Made by a program: the position numbers and the translations under genes. Source: Microcebus murinus (lineage: Eukaryota > Chordata > Mammalia > Primates > Cheirogaleidae). From it: a stretch of 64,000 nucleotides of DNA. Position 1 is the stretch's first letter. The number at the start of each line of letters is the position of its first letter. A model generated the notes under the pieces. It saw only the letters and a list, made by a program, of their open reading frames with translations, ran no database searches and was not told the DNA's origin. The DNA is taken from assembly GCF_040939455.1 (NCBI RefSeq), contig NC_134122.1, forward strand, positions 33,274,001 to 33,338,000. The letters are read 5' to 3'. Shown piece by piece: positions 11,410 to 22,644 of this stretch.

Positions 11410-12700
11410 TTTTTCTGTTCTACAATACAGTCCTATTCCAGAGGGTCTGAGGCTGCCTTCCTTGTTGACAACACATTCTAGCCTGTAGAACCTTCAGGCA
11501 AGCATCAGAAGAAAGCAGAACCCTGTTTATTATGAAACTGAATGACTATGGCTCATTTATTAGAATAATCAATAATATCAGAAGGTTGAAGAAACTTTGT
11601 ATTGGTGTAAAGTGCATAACTGTTTCATCAAGGTTTGATCACTGTTCACCCCGAGGGTGAAAACTGAATACAGATAGTGTGGGTAATGACTAATCTCCAG
11701 GGCATTCCTATAAAGTATATAATTTCTGAAATATTCAAATTAATAACACTTCCACTGTAGAAACCTAACCTGGGAAAGGCTGAACATCTCTTTTGATTTG
11801 ACAATTTTTCCCATGCAGTTCTTATAATAATGTCAAATTGCTTTAGAGATATGGAGAAAACCAAAAGAAAAACTAATTATTTCTAGCACTTGTGTTTTTA
11901 CAAGGTAAAATAACAAATCTTTATGACATCCAGGGGACCTCTTGAAAACCTAAAATTTATTTTAGATATAAAATATATCCTGACATTGTTATTTTATTTT
12001 TTTCCATTTAGGATCCAAACTTGGGAAACAACCAAAAGTTATCAAAAGAGATTTGGTCACTTGGTTAAGATAGGATCATTGGTGCCTGAGGGGAACTATT
12101 TGGTTGCTATTTAATAAAAGTGACAATAAAATATTATACAATGTTTTAAAGGCAACATTACTATAAGGAACCTGAGCTTACAATTTACAATGAAAATTCT
12201 TTGTTCCTTATTGCTATTTTTAAATAATCAAAGACATGACAATGTGAACACAAAGTCCACAAAATTATTTTAGTGAGTTGTAGGCTCTCTACTAGCTGGG
12301 TGAAGAAAGCTATAAACACAATTTATCATTTCAACAAAGAGAAATCCAAATTCAAGTTACAAGTTAAAATAGTAGTTAGCAGAAAAGGTTTCATGAGTTT
12401 TCTTTTTTCTTTTTAACAACATCCTGTGAATAAGTCCATCAAAACTGAGCAAACTTTGCCAAATTTTAACACATTTTGTATCTTCTTTTCAGACTCTGGT
12501 TTTATGAACCCAAACAAATCAAATTGATTTCCTTTATATCTTCTCCGTCTTATTGTACATACTCACTAAGTAAGCTCTTATATTCTGGAACAAACAATAT
12601 TTCAGGACAAATCAACTCTATTTTTCTTGAAAAACAAACTCTACTCCCATCTCATTGCTTATATAATTGTATTCCTTTATTGCTATTGCTCTTAGTATAT
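11410..12700. other. No gene seen; AT-rich, possibly ERV-derived
   Basis: AT-rich with short frames only. Its place between two LTR-like direct repeats would allow it to be decayed proviral interior, but I see no reverse-transcriptase, protease or envelope motif on either strand. No promoter or exon is supported. Confidence 0.35.
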
Positions 12701-12702
12701 CT

Positions 12703-13393
12703 TTGACAACCAATATTATTTTATTGAGGAATAATATACATGTGTTCAAATTTACCCTTCTTAGTGTACAGTCCTGGAGTTTTGACACATACATTCAGTT
12801 AGGTAACTGCCAGGACAATCAAAGCATAAAACATTCTTCAGACTACCATTTCAAAATCCCTCCATTCCCATTTTAATCAACCCCTCGCCCTAGGCCCAGC
12901 CCCTGCAACCACTGACCCGTTTTCTGTCCCTATAGTTTTGACTATTCCAGAACATCATATAAGTGTAATCCTGCAATATATTAACATATACATCCTTTTG
13001 AATCTGGCTCCTGACACTTGGCATCATGAATTTAAGGTTCATTTATGCAGTTGGGTCTCAGTGGTTTGTTCCTTTCTGTTGCCAAGTAGTATTTCATTGT
13101 ATGGATGTACAAAAGTTTGTTTACCCATTCAAAGTTGAAGAACATTTGGATTGCTTCCAATTTTGAGCAATTATGAATAAAGGCTTTATAGACATTTGTG
13201 TACAGGCTTTTGTGTGAACATAAGTTTCCATTTCACTTGAGCATATCTAGGAATGAGGTTGCTGGGTCGTATGACAAGTGAATATTTTACTGCCAAACTA
13301 TTTCCAGAGTGACTACAGTATTTTCCATTGTCACCAGCAACATATGAGGGTTCCAGTTGCTGCACATCCTCATAGGCACTCAGTACCTTCAGG
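12703..13393 (-). repeat. Old L1 (L1M-type), 3' half of a split copy
   Basis: Antisense L1. Read on plus it carries 'cactgacccgttttctgtcc', 'cctgacacttggcatcatga', 'ttgtatggatgtacaaaagt', 'gcaattatgaataaaggctt' and 'gaatgaggttgctgggtcgt', the familiar reverse complement of the L1 ORF2 C-terminus and 3' UTR. The copy is cut at about 13394 by a younger L1 and resumes at about 14567. Confidence 0.85.
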
Positions 13394-14566
13394 TTTTTGT
13401 TGTTGTTTGTTTGTTTGTTTTAGTTTCTGCATATTTTTTCTTTTATTTTCTGTTTTTTTATTTTTATTTTACTTGTTTAATTTCAGAATAGTATGGGGTA
13501 CAAACATTTTGGTTACATATAATGCCTTTGCCTCACCCAAGCCAGGGCTACAAGTGTGCCCTTCTTCCATACAATGCATTCTGCTTCCATTAGTTGTGAG
13601 TTTACCCACCCCCAGTAGCCCCCTCCAACATGACCAGCACCCAATGAATATTACTTCCATGTGAGCACCTTAGTGTTGATCAAGTTAGTACAAATTTGAT
13701 GGCAAGTACATGTGGTGCTTGTTTTCCATTCTTGTGATACTTCACTTCAAAGGATGGGCTCAAGCTCTATCCAGGATAATACAAGAGGTGCTAGTTCACC
13801 ATTGTTTTTTGTAGTTGAGTAGTATTCCACGGTATACATATACCACATTTTATTAATCCACTCATGTATTGATGGGCACTTAGGTTGTTTCCACATCTTT
13901 GCAATTGTGAATTGTGCTGCCATAAACATTAGAGTGCACATGTCTTTATTATAGAATGTCTTTTTTTCCTTTGGGTAGATGCCTAGCAGTGGGATTGTTG
14001 GCTCAAATGGTATAGCTTTTTGAGATATTTCCAAATTACTTTCCACGGGGGTTGCACTAATTTGCAGTCCCACCAGCAATATATGACTGTTCTAATCTCT
14101 CCATATCCACACTAACATTTGTTGTTCAGGGACTTTTTGATAAAGGCCATTCTCACTGGAGTTAGTTGATATCTCATTGTGGTTTTGATTTGAATTTCCT
14201 TAATGATTAGAGATGTTAAGCACTTTTTTATATGTTTACTGGCCAATCTTCTATCTTCTTTTGAAAATTTTCTGTTCATATCCTTTGCCCACTTATTGAT
14301 GGGGTTGTTTGGTTTTTATCTTGTTAATTTTCTTAAGTTCTACATAGATTCTTGCTATCAGCCCTTTAACGGTTATGTAGAATGCAAATATTTTCTCCCA
14401 CTCTGTTGGTTGTCTATTTAATGTAACAATAGTTTCCTTGACTGTGCAGAAGCTTTTTAATTTGATCAGGTCCCATTTATTTATTTTTGTTTCTGCTGTG
14501 ATTGCTTTGGGGGTCTTCTTCATAAATTCTTTGCCTAGGCCAATGTCAAGAGTTGTTTTTTTGTTG
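13394..14566 (-). mobile_element. Younger L1 inserted into older L1
   Basis: A 5'-truncated L1 in minus orientation. Its T-rich (A-tail) end is at about 13403-13480, a 3' UTR follows to about 13745, and the ORF2 C-terminal region runs to about 14560. Minus-strand frames 13747-14079 (…IPLLGIYPKEKKTFYNKD, EWINKMWYMYTVEYYS) and 14293-14523 ([20 protein letters not shown]) are the standard end of L1 ORF2, in different frames, so the copy is dead. TTTTTGTTG occurs at both edges (13394-13402 and 14558-14566) and is a plausible 9-bp target-site duplication. Confidence 0.8.
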
Positions 14567-15951
14567 GTGCTGATGGTAATTTTTAGCTATTCTGATAAGT
14601 ATAATAAATAGTGGTATCTTATGGTTTTAATTTTCATTTCCTAATGGTAGATGATGAGAATCTTTTCATTTGCCCTCCATATATCTTCTTTAGTAAAATG
14701 TTTGCTCAAATCTTTTAATTATTTTTTAATTGGGTTGTTTTACTTTTTGTTGAGTTTTGAGAGTTTTTAATATATTCTAGATGCAAGACCTTTATCAAGA
14801 CATGTGTTTTGCAAGCATTTTCTACCAATCTTTGGCTTGTCTTTTCATTCTTTTAATAGTGTCTTCTGAAAGCAAAAGTTTTTAATTCTGATAAAGCACA
14901 ATTTTTTTTTTAGGGATTGTGGTGGTAGTGTCATATCTAAGAAATTATTGCATCACTCAAAATGACAAAACTTTTTTTCTATGTTTTCTTCTAGAAGTTT
15001 ATAGTTTGGCTTTTACATTTAATTCTATGATCTACTTTTGTATATGGTACAAGGTATGAATTAAGATTCACTCTTTAGCATGAGGATATCCAATTGTTCT
15101 AGCATTTATTTAACAAATTATAATTTATTATTATCTTTGCATCTTTGTCAAAATCAATTGACTATACATGTCAGGATCTATACCTGGACTTGCTGTTCTG
15201 TTCCATTGATCTGTATGCCTATCCTTTTACCAATACCACCCGATTTTGATTAGTGTAGCTTTAAAATAAGTGCTGGAATCAGGTAGGGTAAGTCCTCCAA
15301 CTTTCTAAAAACGTTTGGCTCTTCTATATTTTGTGCCTTTCTACATCAATTTTAGAATCAGCTTGACAATTTCTACAAAAGTTCCACTGGGATTTGATTG
15401 GGGTTGCATTGAATTTATAGATCACTTTAGGAAGAATTAACATCTTGACAATATTGAGTCTTCCAACCCATGAATATGTCTTCAGTTATTTAGGCCTTCT
15501 TTCATTTTATTGATCATTTTTCTGTAGTTGTTAGCATATAGATGTTGTTTATAATTTGTTAAATTTGTACGTAAATATTTTATGGGTTTTTTGTGTAAAT
15601 GGTATTGAGTTTTTCAATTTCAATTTCCAAACATTCATTGCTCATACATGTAAAATACAACTGATTTTTATATAATACATTGACCCAGTCTCCTGCATCC
15701 TTGCTAAACTTAGGAGTTCTAGGACCCTCTTTGTATATTCTTTGGGATTTTCTATGTAGACAACCATGCCATCTGTGAGTGGGGACACATTTCTTTTTAA
15801 TCCACATGCTTTTTATTTCTTTTTGTTTGGGTTGTGTTTTTGTTTTGCCTTTTGGTGTTTGGGGTTTTTTGTTTGTTTGTTTGTTTGTTTGTTTTGCCTT
15901 GTTGGGCTGACTAGAACCTCCAAGATGATATTGCATAGGAATGGTTAGAAC
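14567..15951 (-). repeat. Old L1 (L1M-type), continuation of the split copy
   Basis: Continues the antisense L1 broken at 13394: 'atttttagctattctgataa', 'atatcttctttagtaaaatg', 'cttctagaagtttatagttt', 'ccattgatctgtatgcctat', 'ttgggattttctatgtagac' and 'tgactagaacctccaagatg'. It ends at about 15951. A (TTTG)n stretch lies at about 15868-15893. Positions 14795-14838 recur exactly at 16892-16935. Confidence 0.85.
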
Positions 15952-15954
15952 ATA

Positions 15955-16890
15955 TGTCACAAATACTAACCATAACTTTTAACCAAAATTGCTCACTTCC
16001 ATCTCACAGAAAACACTTGGTGGACGGTAATTGAAAACTCACTGTCATATACAAATATTTCAGTAGATTATCAAAATTCATGAATGCTTATAACAGAACT
16101 TTCTCTAGCAGCACACTTCTTCTCACATTTTTGGTGTGTTAAAATGAACAAGTTTCCTTAATATGACCTAAAAGTATAAATACTCCATAGAATATAAAAA
16201 TAATGTCAGGTACGATGTTTAGTAATCAACGTTTTATTATTCATTCTTACTCAGAAATTACACAGATAATCAATAATTATCAATTAACTCAATATTAATT
16301 CAAGATTTCAAATTACTTGATGATGCTAGAAACTACATGCTACGAAGCTGACATACTACAAAGCATAAACATTGCTATGAAAACATTTTTCAAAATTATT
16401 CGACTTAGGTAGACAAAATTTACATTTTTCATAATCTCAAGTTTTATGTCAGAATGTTAGTTTATTTGACCAGTAAACCAAAATGAAAAAGTTACAAAGT
16501 TCATGAGAAAAGAAATCCAAATCTCCAAATAAACTCAAAAGGAAAGATACATAGCTATTACTTATTTTTTTAAGCCAAAATTATTGAACCAGTCTAATTT
16601 TTCAAAAGATTTATCTTTACTATGTGAAATTGGATTCTTATACTAATGTGTTTCTGGCACATGATTTTTAAAATCTAGCACTTTAAAGTTGTAGTTTTCT
16701 TATTTTCTGTAAATTTGGGCAATATGAGATTTATGTAATATCAATTTCTGAAAACTAATTAGTTCATAGCTCCTTTATTTTAAGGCATGTAGTAATCTAA
16801 TTTTGAGGTAATAAAAAATTTCACTTTTATACAATGAGACATGAAGGCCATTTCTGAATTACAGACACACAGACCTCCAGACACAGATAT
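15955..16890. other. No gene seen; AT-rich sequence
   Basis: AT-rich DNA between the end of the antisense L1 and the small L1-derived duplicate. No coding exon or named repeat is recognised. It could be decayed interior of the element bounded by the repeats at 10.2 and 17.5 kb. Confidence 0.4.
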
Positions 16891-16891
16891 T

Positions 16892-16935
16892 TCAAGACAT
16901 GTGTTTTGCAAGCATTTTCTACCAATCTTTGGCTT
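16892..16935 (-). repeat. 44-nt exact duplicate of an upstream L1 segment
   Basis: Forty-four consecutive bases are identical to 14795-14838 inside the old antisense L1, in the same direction, and the match stops abruptly at both ends. The flanks (…cagacacagatat / atatcagacttcag…) do not match L1. The perfect identity contrasts with the decayed state of the source L1, so this looks like a local, later templated copy rather than an independent L1 insertion. Confidence 0.8.
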
Positions 16936-16939
16936 ATAT

Positions 16940-17500
16940 CAGACTTCAGTCTCAAGTTAAAAATAATCCCAGAAACATAAAAAAATCACTGGCTCAGATT
17001 TTAAAGGGCTATTCTTCCAATGAATATGAAATTCTTAATTCATTTGTGCTCATAAACAGACAAACATAGGAAGTATTAAATAAAAAAAGACTATCAAACC
17101 AGAATCTGTCTCATCCAACAGAGACTGTATCTCTATCATCGATTTATAAGAGACCACCAAATGGTCAGACCATGAAACCAAATCCTCCAATATTGCTAAC
17201 ACCAGTTGGACTAAAATACCAGGAACAAAATAAAAATACAAAACCTGTGGATATAAGAACAAAAAAGAAGAAGAAGAAAGAAATCTAGAAAAATAGAGAG
17301 CCAGCAAAGCTGGAGCTCTATTGCCACCTGGGATTCCCTCTTGGATTCCCAAAAAAGATGTGCCAGGGCTTAAGCAGGCCGTGAGATACATTTCTCATGC
17401 AAAACCATTTCAATGGGTCCATCAGGTCGATCCTCTTGGCCATCTCTGCAGAACAACCCATAGAAAGCACAATTTTCAAAAAGATAAAATCTTGACTCTC
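16940..17500. other. No gene seen; two minus-strand frames of unknown meaning
   Basis: Minus-strand frames 17050-17391 (113 codons) and 17318-17521 (67 codons) overlap. The first is rich in hydrophobic residues but has no recognised domain. They may be decayed retroelement sequence, since the region adjoins the LTR-like repeat at 17505. No function is assigned. Confidence 0.35.
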
Positions 17501-17504
17501 ATAT

Positions 17505-17924
17505 AAATATAAAATGAACACATGTCCAAGATTTTATTCAACTCATTTATTAATGAGGGAACCAGTAGTATGTTAAGTCTGGTTCAAAGAACACTCAAAG
17601 GGTTAGGCATTTAAAGATGATTTATTAAAGAAATGTTAGGCTATGATTTCTGGGTTAGAAAAGAAAAACCCATTTAAAGTCCAACAAGGTAACAAACTAT
17701 AACCTTTGTGGTTATCGGTTCTGTCCGCCAGAAATTACTTTCATCTCTACTGGACAAAAATCTCCACATTAACATGCAACTTCACATAATCTGGACCTTT
17801 AACAAATATTAATAGTAACCAGAGAGTTAAATAAAATATATTCCCCTTGTTTCGGTGGGTATATGATATGGAGAGGACTCACCTGTTTGTCTTATTTCCA
17901 AGTTTTGGATCACTTTTCTTAACA
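17505..17924 (-). repeat. LTR-like repeat, copy B
   Basis: Second copy of the repeat at 10210-10555, in the same direction about 7.3 kb away. Shared blocks include 'aaatataaaatgaacaca', 'aagattttattc', 'gagggaaccagta', 'atgttaag', 'ggttcaaagaac', 'aatattaa' and 'tttgtcttatttc'. It carries about 100 bp (near 17650-17760) absent from copy A. On the minus strand it begins TGTTAAG and has AATAAAAT near its end. If the two are paired LTRs of an antisense provirus, this would be the 5' LTR. Confidence 0.45.
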
Positions 17925-17929
17925 CTTAA

Positions 17930-18735
17930 AAAAAATTTTTTTTTTGTCCTACTTGCAAGATAAAAGCTTCACGCCATTGTGCCCTTGGAGAGCAAAAATA
18001 GTACAATTGATTGCTCTTGATTGATGAAAAGGTATCCACTTCCTTTTGCCCAAGACTACAAAGCTACTTTGAGTCAGAGTCAAGGCTAAAACTCAAGATT
18101 TGAACTCCCATCATCCTACAGACATTGTTTTGAAATACTACTTTCTGAAAAAGGTCTATTGGTTCTTTAAGACAGTGTCAAGACAGACAGAATCAATACA
18201 GTGAGGGAAGTGGGTATAGAATGTTAACTAACCCACAGCCACCCATTAGAGAAAGTTGATCCAGGGAAGAGACAGGAGAGTGTGTCTCCTCGTGAGAAGG
18301 TGGACAGACAGACATTCCAAGTTTGTTCACAACAGTAAAATGCCTTGCGCGGTTCTCTCTCCCTGCCCCCTGCCCCCCACTTTATGAAAGTCTCCTTCCA
18401 AAGACATCATAGACCTCAGCCTGAGGGTGTCCCATCTGGCCAGGTCCTGCCTGTCCAGTGACTCAGGGAGGCCACCAGAGGTGGACAGAGTTGGCTCTGA
18501 AAATGAGACTCCTGTGATTGTCTCTCAGGTCCTCCGCTCTGCCACGTGGCCAGAGGGGAAGCTCTGTCGCTTCTCCTCCCTTTGGTCCTGTGAAATTACC
18601 TTTGGATTTTTACTGTAACCTGCTCCCTGCTTTAAAAACAAAAAAGAGGGAGAGCAGAAAGCTATTATACCATTCATTCGGGTTCCCTCATCCCTAAGAC
18701 AATATTTTTCAAACTGCTGGAGCAGATATGTTTTA
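17930..18735. other. No gene seen; unassigned sequence
   Basis: Contains an A/T run at about 17930-17946 and a moderately GC-rich stretch at 18330-18620. The plus-strand frame 18427-18618 has no recognised domain. Confidence 0.4.
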
Positions 18736-18737
18736 AC

Positions 18738-18832
18738 CTTTATATAGAAAAATTATATGGAATTATAAAATTATATAGAAAAATTATATAGAAATTATAT
18801 ATATTATATATAAAAAATTATATAGAAAAATA
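18738..18832. repeat. AT-rich imperfect tandem repeat
   Basis: Irregular repeats of a unit close to AATTATATAGAAA (for example 'attatatagaaaaattatat' near 18765-18790), followed by pure AT steps. It directly borders an L1 3' fragment and may have grown from that element's A-rich end. Confidence 0.7.
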
Positions 18833-18835
18833 CAA

Positions 18836-19065
18836 TGTGGGCACATGGAACGGTTGTATCACTTAGTGAATTTTTACAAGGGGAACATCCCTATAACCAC
18901 CACCCAAGTCAAGAAATAGAACAGGGCCAGCCACCCCACAAACCTACTTCCTTCCTGCAGAGGTTAGCATCTGGACCATGTTTTTAGTGGCATGGAGTGG
19001 ACAATATTGGTGGGTATCCAATAGAGCTAAGCATTGTATTCTGACATTTTTGTTCCCTGTAACTT
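18836..19065 (-). repeat. Old L1 (L1M-type) 3' fragment, antisense
   Basis: Contains 'gtgaatttttacaaggggaa', 'atccctataaccaccaccca', 'agtcaagaaatagaacaggg' and 'agaggttagcatctggacca', the reverse-oriented 3' region typical of ancient mammalian L1s. Confidence 0.75.
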
Positions 19066-19069
19066 CTAT

Positions 19070-19900
19070 ATTACAGTGTATCTTGTGTGTGTTGTGTGCA
19101 TTTTATTGAGCTGGTCACAGTTAAAAATAAATTTGATAGCCACTGCACCGTAGGTATTGTCCTGCCTCCTGAATTACTGGGGCAGGAGAACGGGGAGAAA
19201 ACTCTATGATTTTGTGAGTTCCCTAAAAGAGGGGCAGGCACAAGCTCAGAGTCACGTGCTTCACACTTTACAAAAACTATAGCAGCTTCTTTTCTCACCT
19301 ATCAGAACATTTTAGAAAACATAAAATATTTTTAAAGAAGATGAAATATCTGTCCATATTATGCAAAAAATGAATATGGAATATTATAAAGAAAGCAATT
19401 AATCCACACTTAAAACTAATTGCCTAACCCAGTGGGTCTTTAAATTATTCATTAGTGCTATTTAAAAATAATTGCAGTTTATGAGGAAAACCCATTATGG
19501 ATTTCTTTTAAGAACTAAAAAGAAAGGGTTTTCTTTTTTTTTTATTTACCAATTGCTACAGCACTTGAAACCACCCATCTTTAGACCACCTTAATATTCT
19601 CATTAATCCCCCGCCCCAATCTAATCAACTTTAACATTTGTCACACCAATACTTCATGAGCTTCCCAGTGATAGATTCTGAACTCACAGAGAAGGCAATG
19701 ATATTGTTCTAAAAGCATATAGACTGTGTTTCCAAAAAGGAAAAAAGAAAAAGACTTTCAGAGAACAAAGCAGGAAACCACTACCAAGATGTAATTGTTT
19801 CCTCAGATTGAGTTCATGCCCATCTCCAGCTGATCGAACTGGGATTCCCACTGGGTTAGTCGAGACTTCTGAATTCTCTCTGTGCCTCCAGAAACTGAAA
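19070..19900. other. No gene seen; unassigned sequence
   Basis: AT-rich, no exon or named repeat recognised. It leads into the polypurine tract. Confidence 0.45.
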
Positions 19901-19902
19901 CC

Positions 19903-20278
<376 letters not shown>

Positions 20279-20699
20279 CCATGTACAAGGTCACATGGGC
20301 ATCAAAGAGCACTCAGCACCATTGCTGTGAAACAGTAAAACTGAAAGCACTTCTGTCCAGTTTAGTGGTTTGTAAACTGTGTTCCCTGGCACCCAGGAGC
20401 TCCCCCGTGAGACTGGGTTACCAAGTTGGCAGACTCAGGGTCCCCAACCCCACCCCAGTGCCCCACGTCCACATTTCCATCACAAGAGCCCGCTTTGAAC
20501 CTTTTTAAGATGTCACTGGAAGAAAGTATTCTTCCCTTAAAATAAAAATTCCAAATTGGCTCCCATTGTATGGATAACACCAAGGCCAGAAAGGGGAGGA
20601 GACTTGCTGTAGGAAGCACAGCCAGTCACAGAGCTGAAAGCAGATTTGGCCTCCTGACTGCAGGTCACATTATCACCACCCTTGATGGGGCCAGGGCCA

Positions 20700-20835
20700 C
20701 AATGATCCAAATCTAAATCTGATCTCAGCCACTTTCTAGTCATTTGTCCTTAGAGTCACATTTGTCCTTAAGATCTCTGAGCCTCAGTCTTTTTATCTGT
20801 TAAAAGAGGGGGTAAAAATACCAGCCTTGCATAAC
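20700..20835 (+). repeat. MIR SINE fragment
   Basis: Sense MIR pieces: 'ctcagccactttctagtcat', then 'tctctgagcctcagtctttt' and 'tatctgttaaaagagggggt'. An internal 'catttgtccttaagat' partly repeats the bases before it. Confidence 0.65.
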
Positions 20836-21038
20836 TAGACGCGCTGTGGCACACGAACACACCTTGTGTATAGGTGTGTATAGCAAGGGCTTGGGTGTGA
20901 ACAGCATCTTTATCACCTGGGATACTCAGTAAGTCCCCACTGAGAATGTGCTCGTGTTTGGTCAGTTGAGAGAAATCTTTACTTCCTGTCCCTGACACAA
21001 TCACCTTTCCTGTTGTAGACCAGCACCTGTGCGTACAT

Positions 21039-21077
21039 GCACACACACACACACACACGCACATACATACACACACC
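21039..21077 (+). repeat. (CA)n microsatellite
   Basis: About 10 CA units, then CGCACATACATACACACAC. The short frames on both strands across it (for example 20768-21076 minus) are repeat artefacts. Confidence 0.9.
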
Positions 21078-21079
21078 TG

Positions 21080-21950
21080 CTGTTATTGGGACTGCACAGA
21101 CACGAAGGAGACCCTGTGGGCTGCAGTCACACTGATCCCTCCCTACCCAGTCACACGGCCCCCCAAGCGCTGATCCGTGGGCACCCAAACCTCGTAGAGC
21201 CCTTCTACCTGCACCAACTCCTCTTTCTTCTTGACCTCATTAAAAACAAACAAACGAACTGTAGACAGAGAGGCAACATAAGCAGAATATGGACTTTTGA
21301 CAGTTACGCTAACTATCAATTTGTCACACAATAAGCAGATTGTTTTGGGGACCAAAGAAAAGATGGAACCTGGATAAATTAAAGACTAATGTGAGACTTA
21401 CCTTATTAGCACCTGGCATGCATGTTCCCTTCCTAGAACTACAGTTCTCCCATTCACAGGCATTTGTTTGGAATGAGGTTGACGCCACCTCCAGCACCAG
21501 GGTGGCCCTTTATTAGCTGAAGCCAATGGACACATCCCCTCCCTCTGACCACAGCAATTTGTTTTGGGGTGGGGCTATCACTCAGCTGGAGCCAGGAGAA
21601 CAAACGGATGCTTGCTAGAACTGCAGGGAAAAACCATCTCTCTTTAGCCAATTGTGATCTTTCCCTTAAATCTTTCAAAAAATTTTTTTGATGTCTTGTT
21701 GATCAGATTTTTTTACATTAATTTTTTACATATAGGATTAAAATATTATTTATCTTGATCACTGAATTTTTTTTGGAACTATCTTTAAATTTTGCTTCGG
21801 AGGCAAGTGGCCTCAACCCCCTTCCCTCAGCTGAGTCCAAGCCCCATGGGGTTGTGGGGCCCACAGTTGCCACAGCCATTTCATTTTGACCTCGAGGAGA
21901 GACAGGAGACCACCACTTGGGGCTTTCGGAGCAAGCCATCGTGACATGAG
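21080..21950. other. No gene seen; unassigned sequence
   Basis: Frames at 21029-21334 (plus) and 21454-21678 and 21718-21939 (minus) are short and unrecognised. The stretch 21780-21950 probably belongs to the LTR-like element that follows. Confidence 0.4.
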
Positions 21951-21954
21951 ATGG

Positions 21955-22105
21955 AGAGAAACCAGGTCCTAGTTATTTGAGCTACTAGATCGAGCCTTGC
22001 CTAAAGCTAGTCCTACCACTTGACAATTTATATAAATCAGTAAATTCTCTTTACTGTGTAAGCCAACTTGAGTTGTTCTCTGTGACCTATAACCAACATA
22101 ATGCA
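21955..22105 (+). repeat. MaLR/MLT1-like LTR 3' part
   Basis: Contains 'tcagtaaattctctttactg', 'tgtaagccaacttgagttgt' and 'tctctgtgacctataaccaa'. These correspond to the 'caataaattcccttt', 'aagccagtttgagttg' and 'tctgtcacttgcaacc' end of mammalian MaLR-type LTRs. The upstream limit is uncertain. Confidence 0.55.
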
Positions 22106-22269
22106 AGTGGACACAGTGGCCAATTACACAGGGTTAGCCCCTGAATGCCTTGCTGTAGAGCGAGCTTCTAAACACCTGAGTAATGCTCTCAACCTGTGGC
22201 CAAACAGAGCCAATGTATCTTTGACGGCTGTGGCCAACTTTTTGAGCAGAGTTTTCACTGTAGAGTACT

Positions 22270-22520
22270 ATTTTATTCTATCATTTATTAGGCCTCTTTT
22301 ATCCACCAGGCAGTATGTACTCCATATATATTATTTCATTTAAGTCCTGTCCAAAAAAATATGATATCAGCTAGTACTTTTATCATCCTCATTTTAGGGT
22401 AAGGCAAACCAATGAATAAAGAAAAGCAACAAGTACAAGGTCACATGGCCAGTGACCGAGGAGGAGTTCACAGCTAAATGTGTCAGAACCAAAGCGTGTA
22501 CTCTTAATGATGACACAATC
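22270..22520 (-). repeat. MIR SINE, antisense, degraded
   Basis: Shows 'ttattaggcctcttttatcc', 'accaggcagtatgtactcca', 'catcctcattttagggtaag', 'aaggtcacatggccagtgac' and 'agaaccaaagcgtgtactct', the order of a reverse-complement MIR. It has a small insertion of A-rich bases. Confidence 0.65.
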
Positions 22521-22584
22521 TGATCTCAAGATTTTAGTTGTAGGCAGAAGAGAATATCTGCTATATAATAGATGCTCAGTGGGT

Positions 22585-22640
22585 ATTTGAGGAATGAATG
22601 AGTGAGTACGTGAATGAATGAAAGGATGAATGAATTAACT
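22585..22640 (+). repeat. (TGAA)n-like microsatellite
   Basis: Irregular TGAA/TGAG units: 'gaatgaatgagtgagtacgt', 'gaatgaatgaaaggatgaat'. It may extend the 3' end of a nearby LINE/SINE tail. Confidence 0.8.
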
Positions 22641-22644
22641 GAAA

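Noticed and set aside
17050..17391. 113-codon hydrophobic minus-strand frame, considered as an envelope remnant
   Set aside because: No signal, cleavage or transmembrane pattern typical of an envelope protein could be recognised; kept only as a note.
21029..21334. 101-codon frame with a His/Thr-rich start
   Set aside because: The His/Thr part is the translation of a (CA)n microsatellite.
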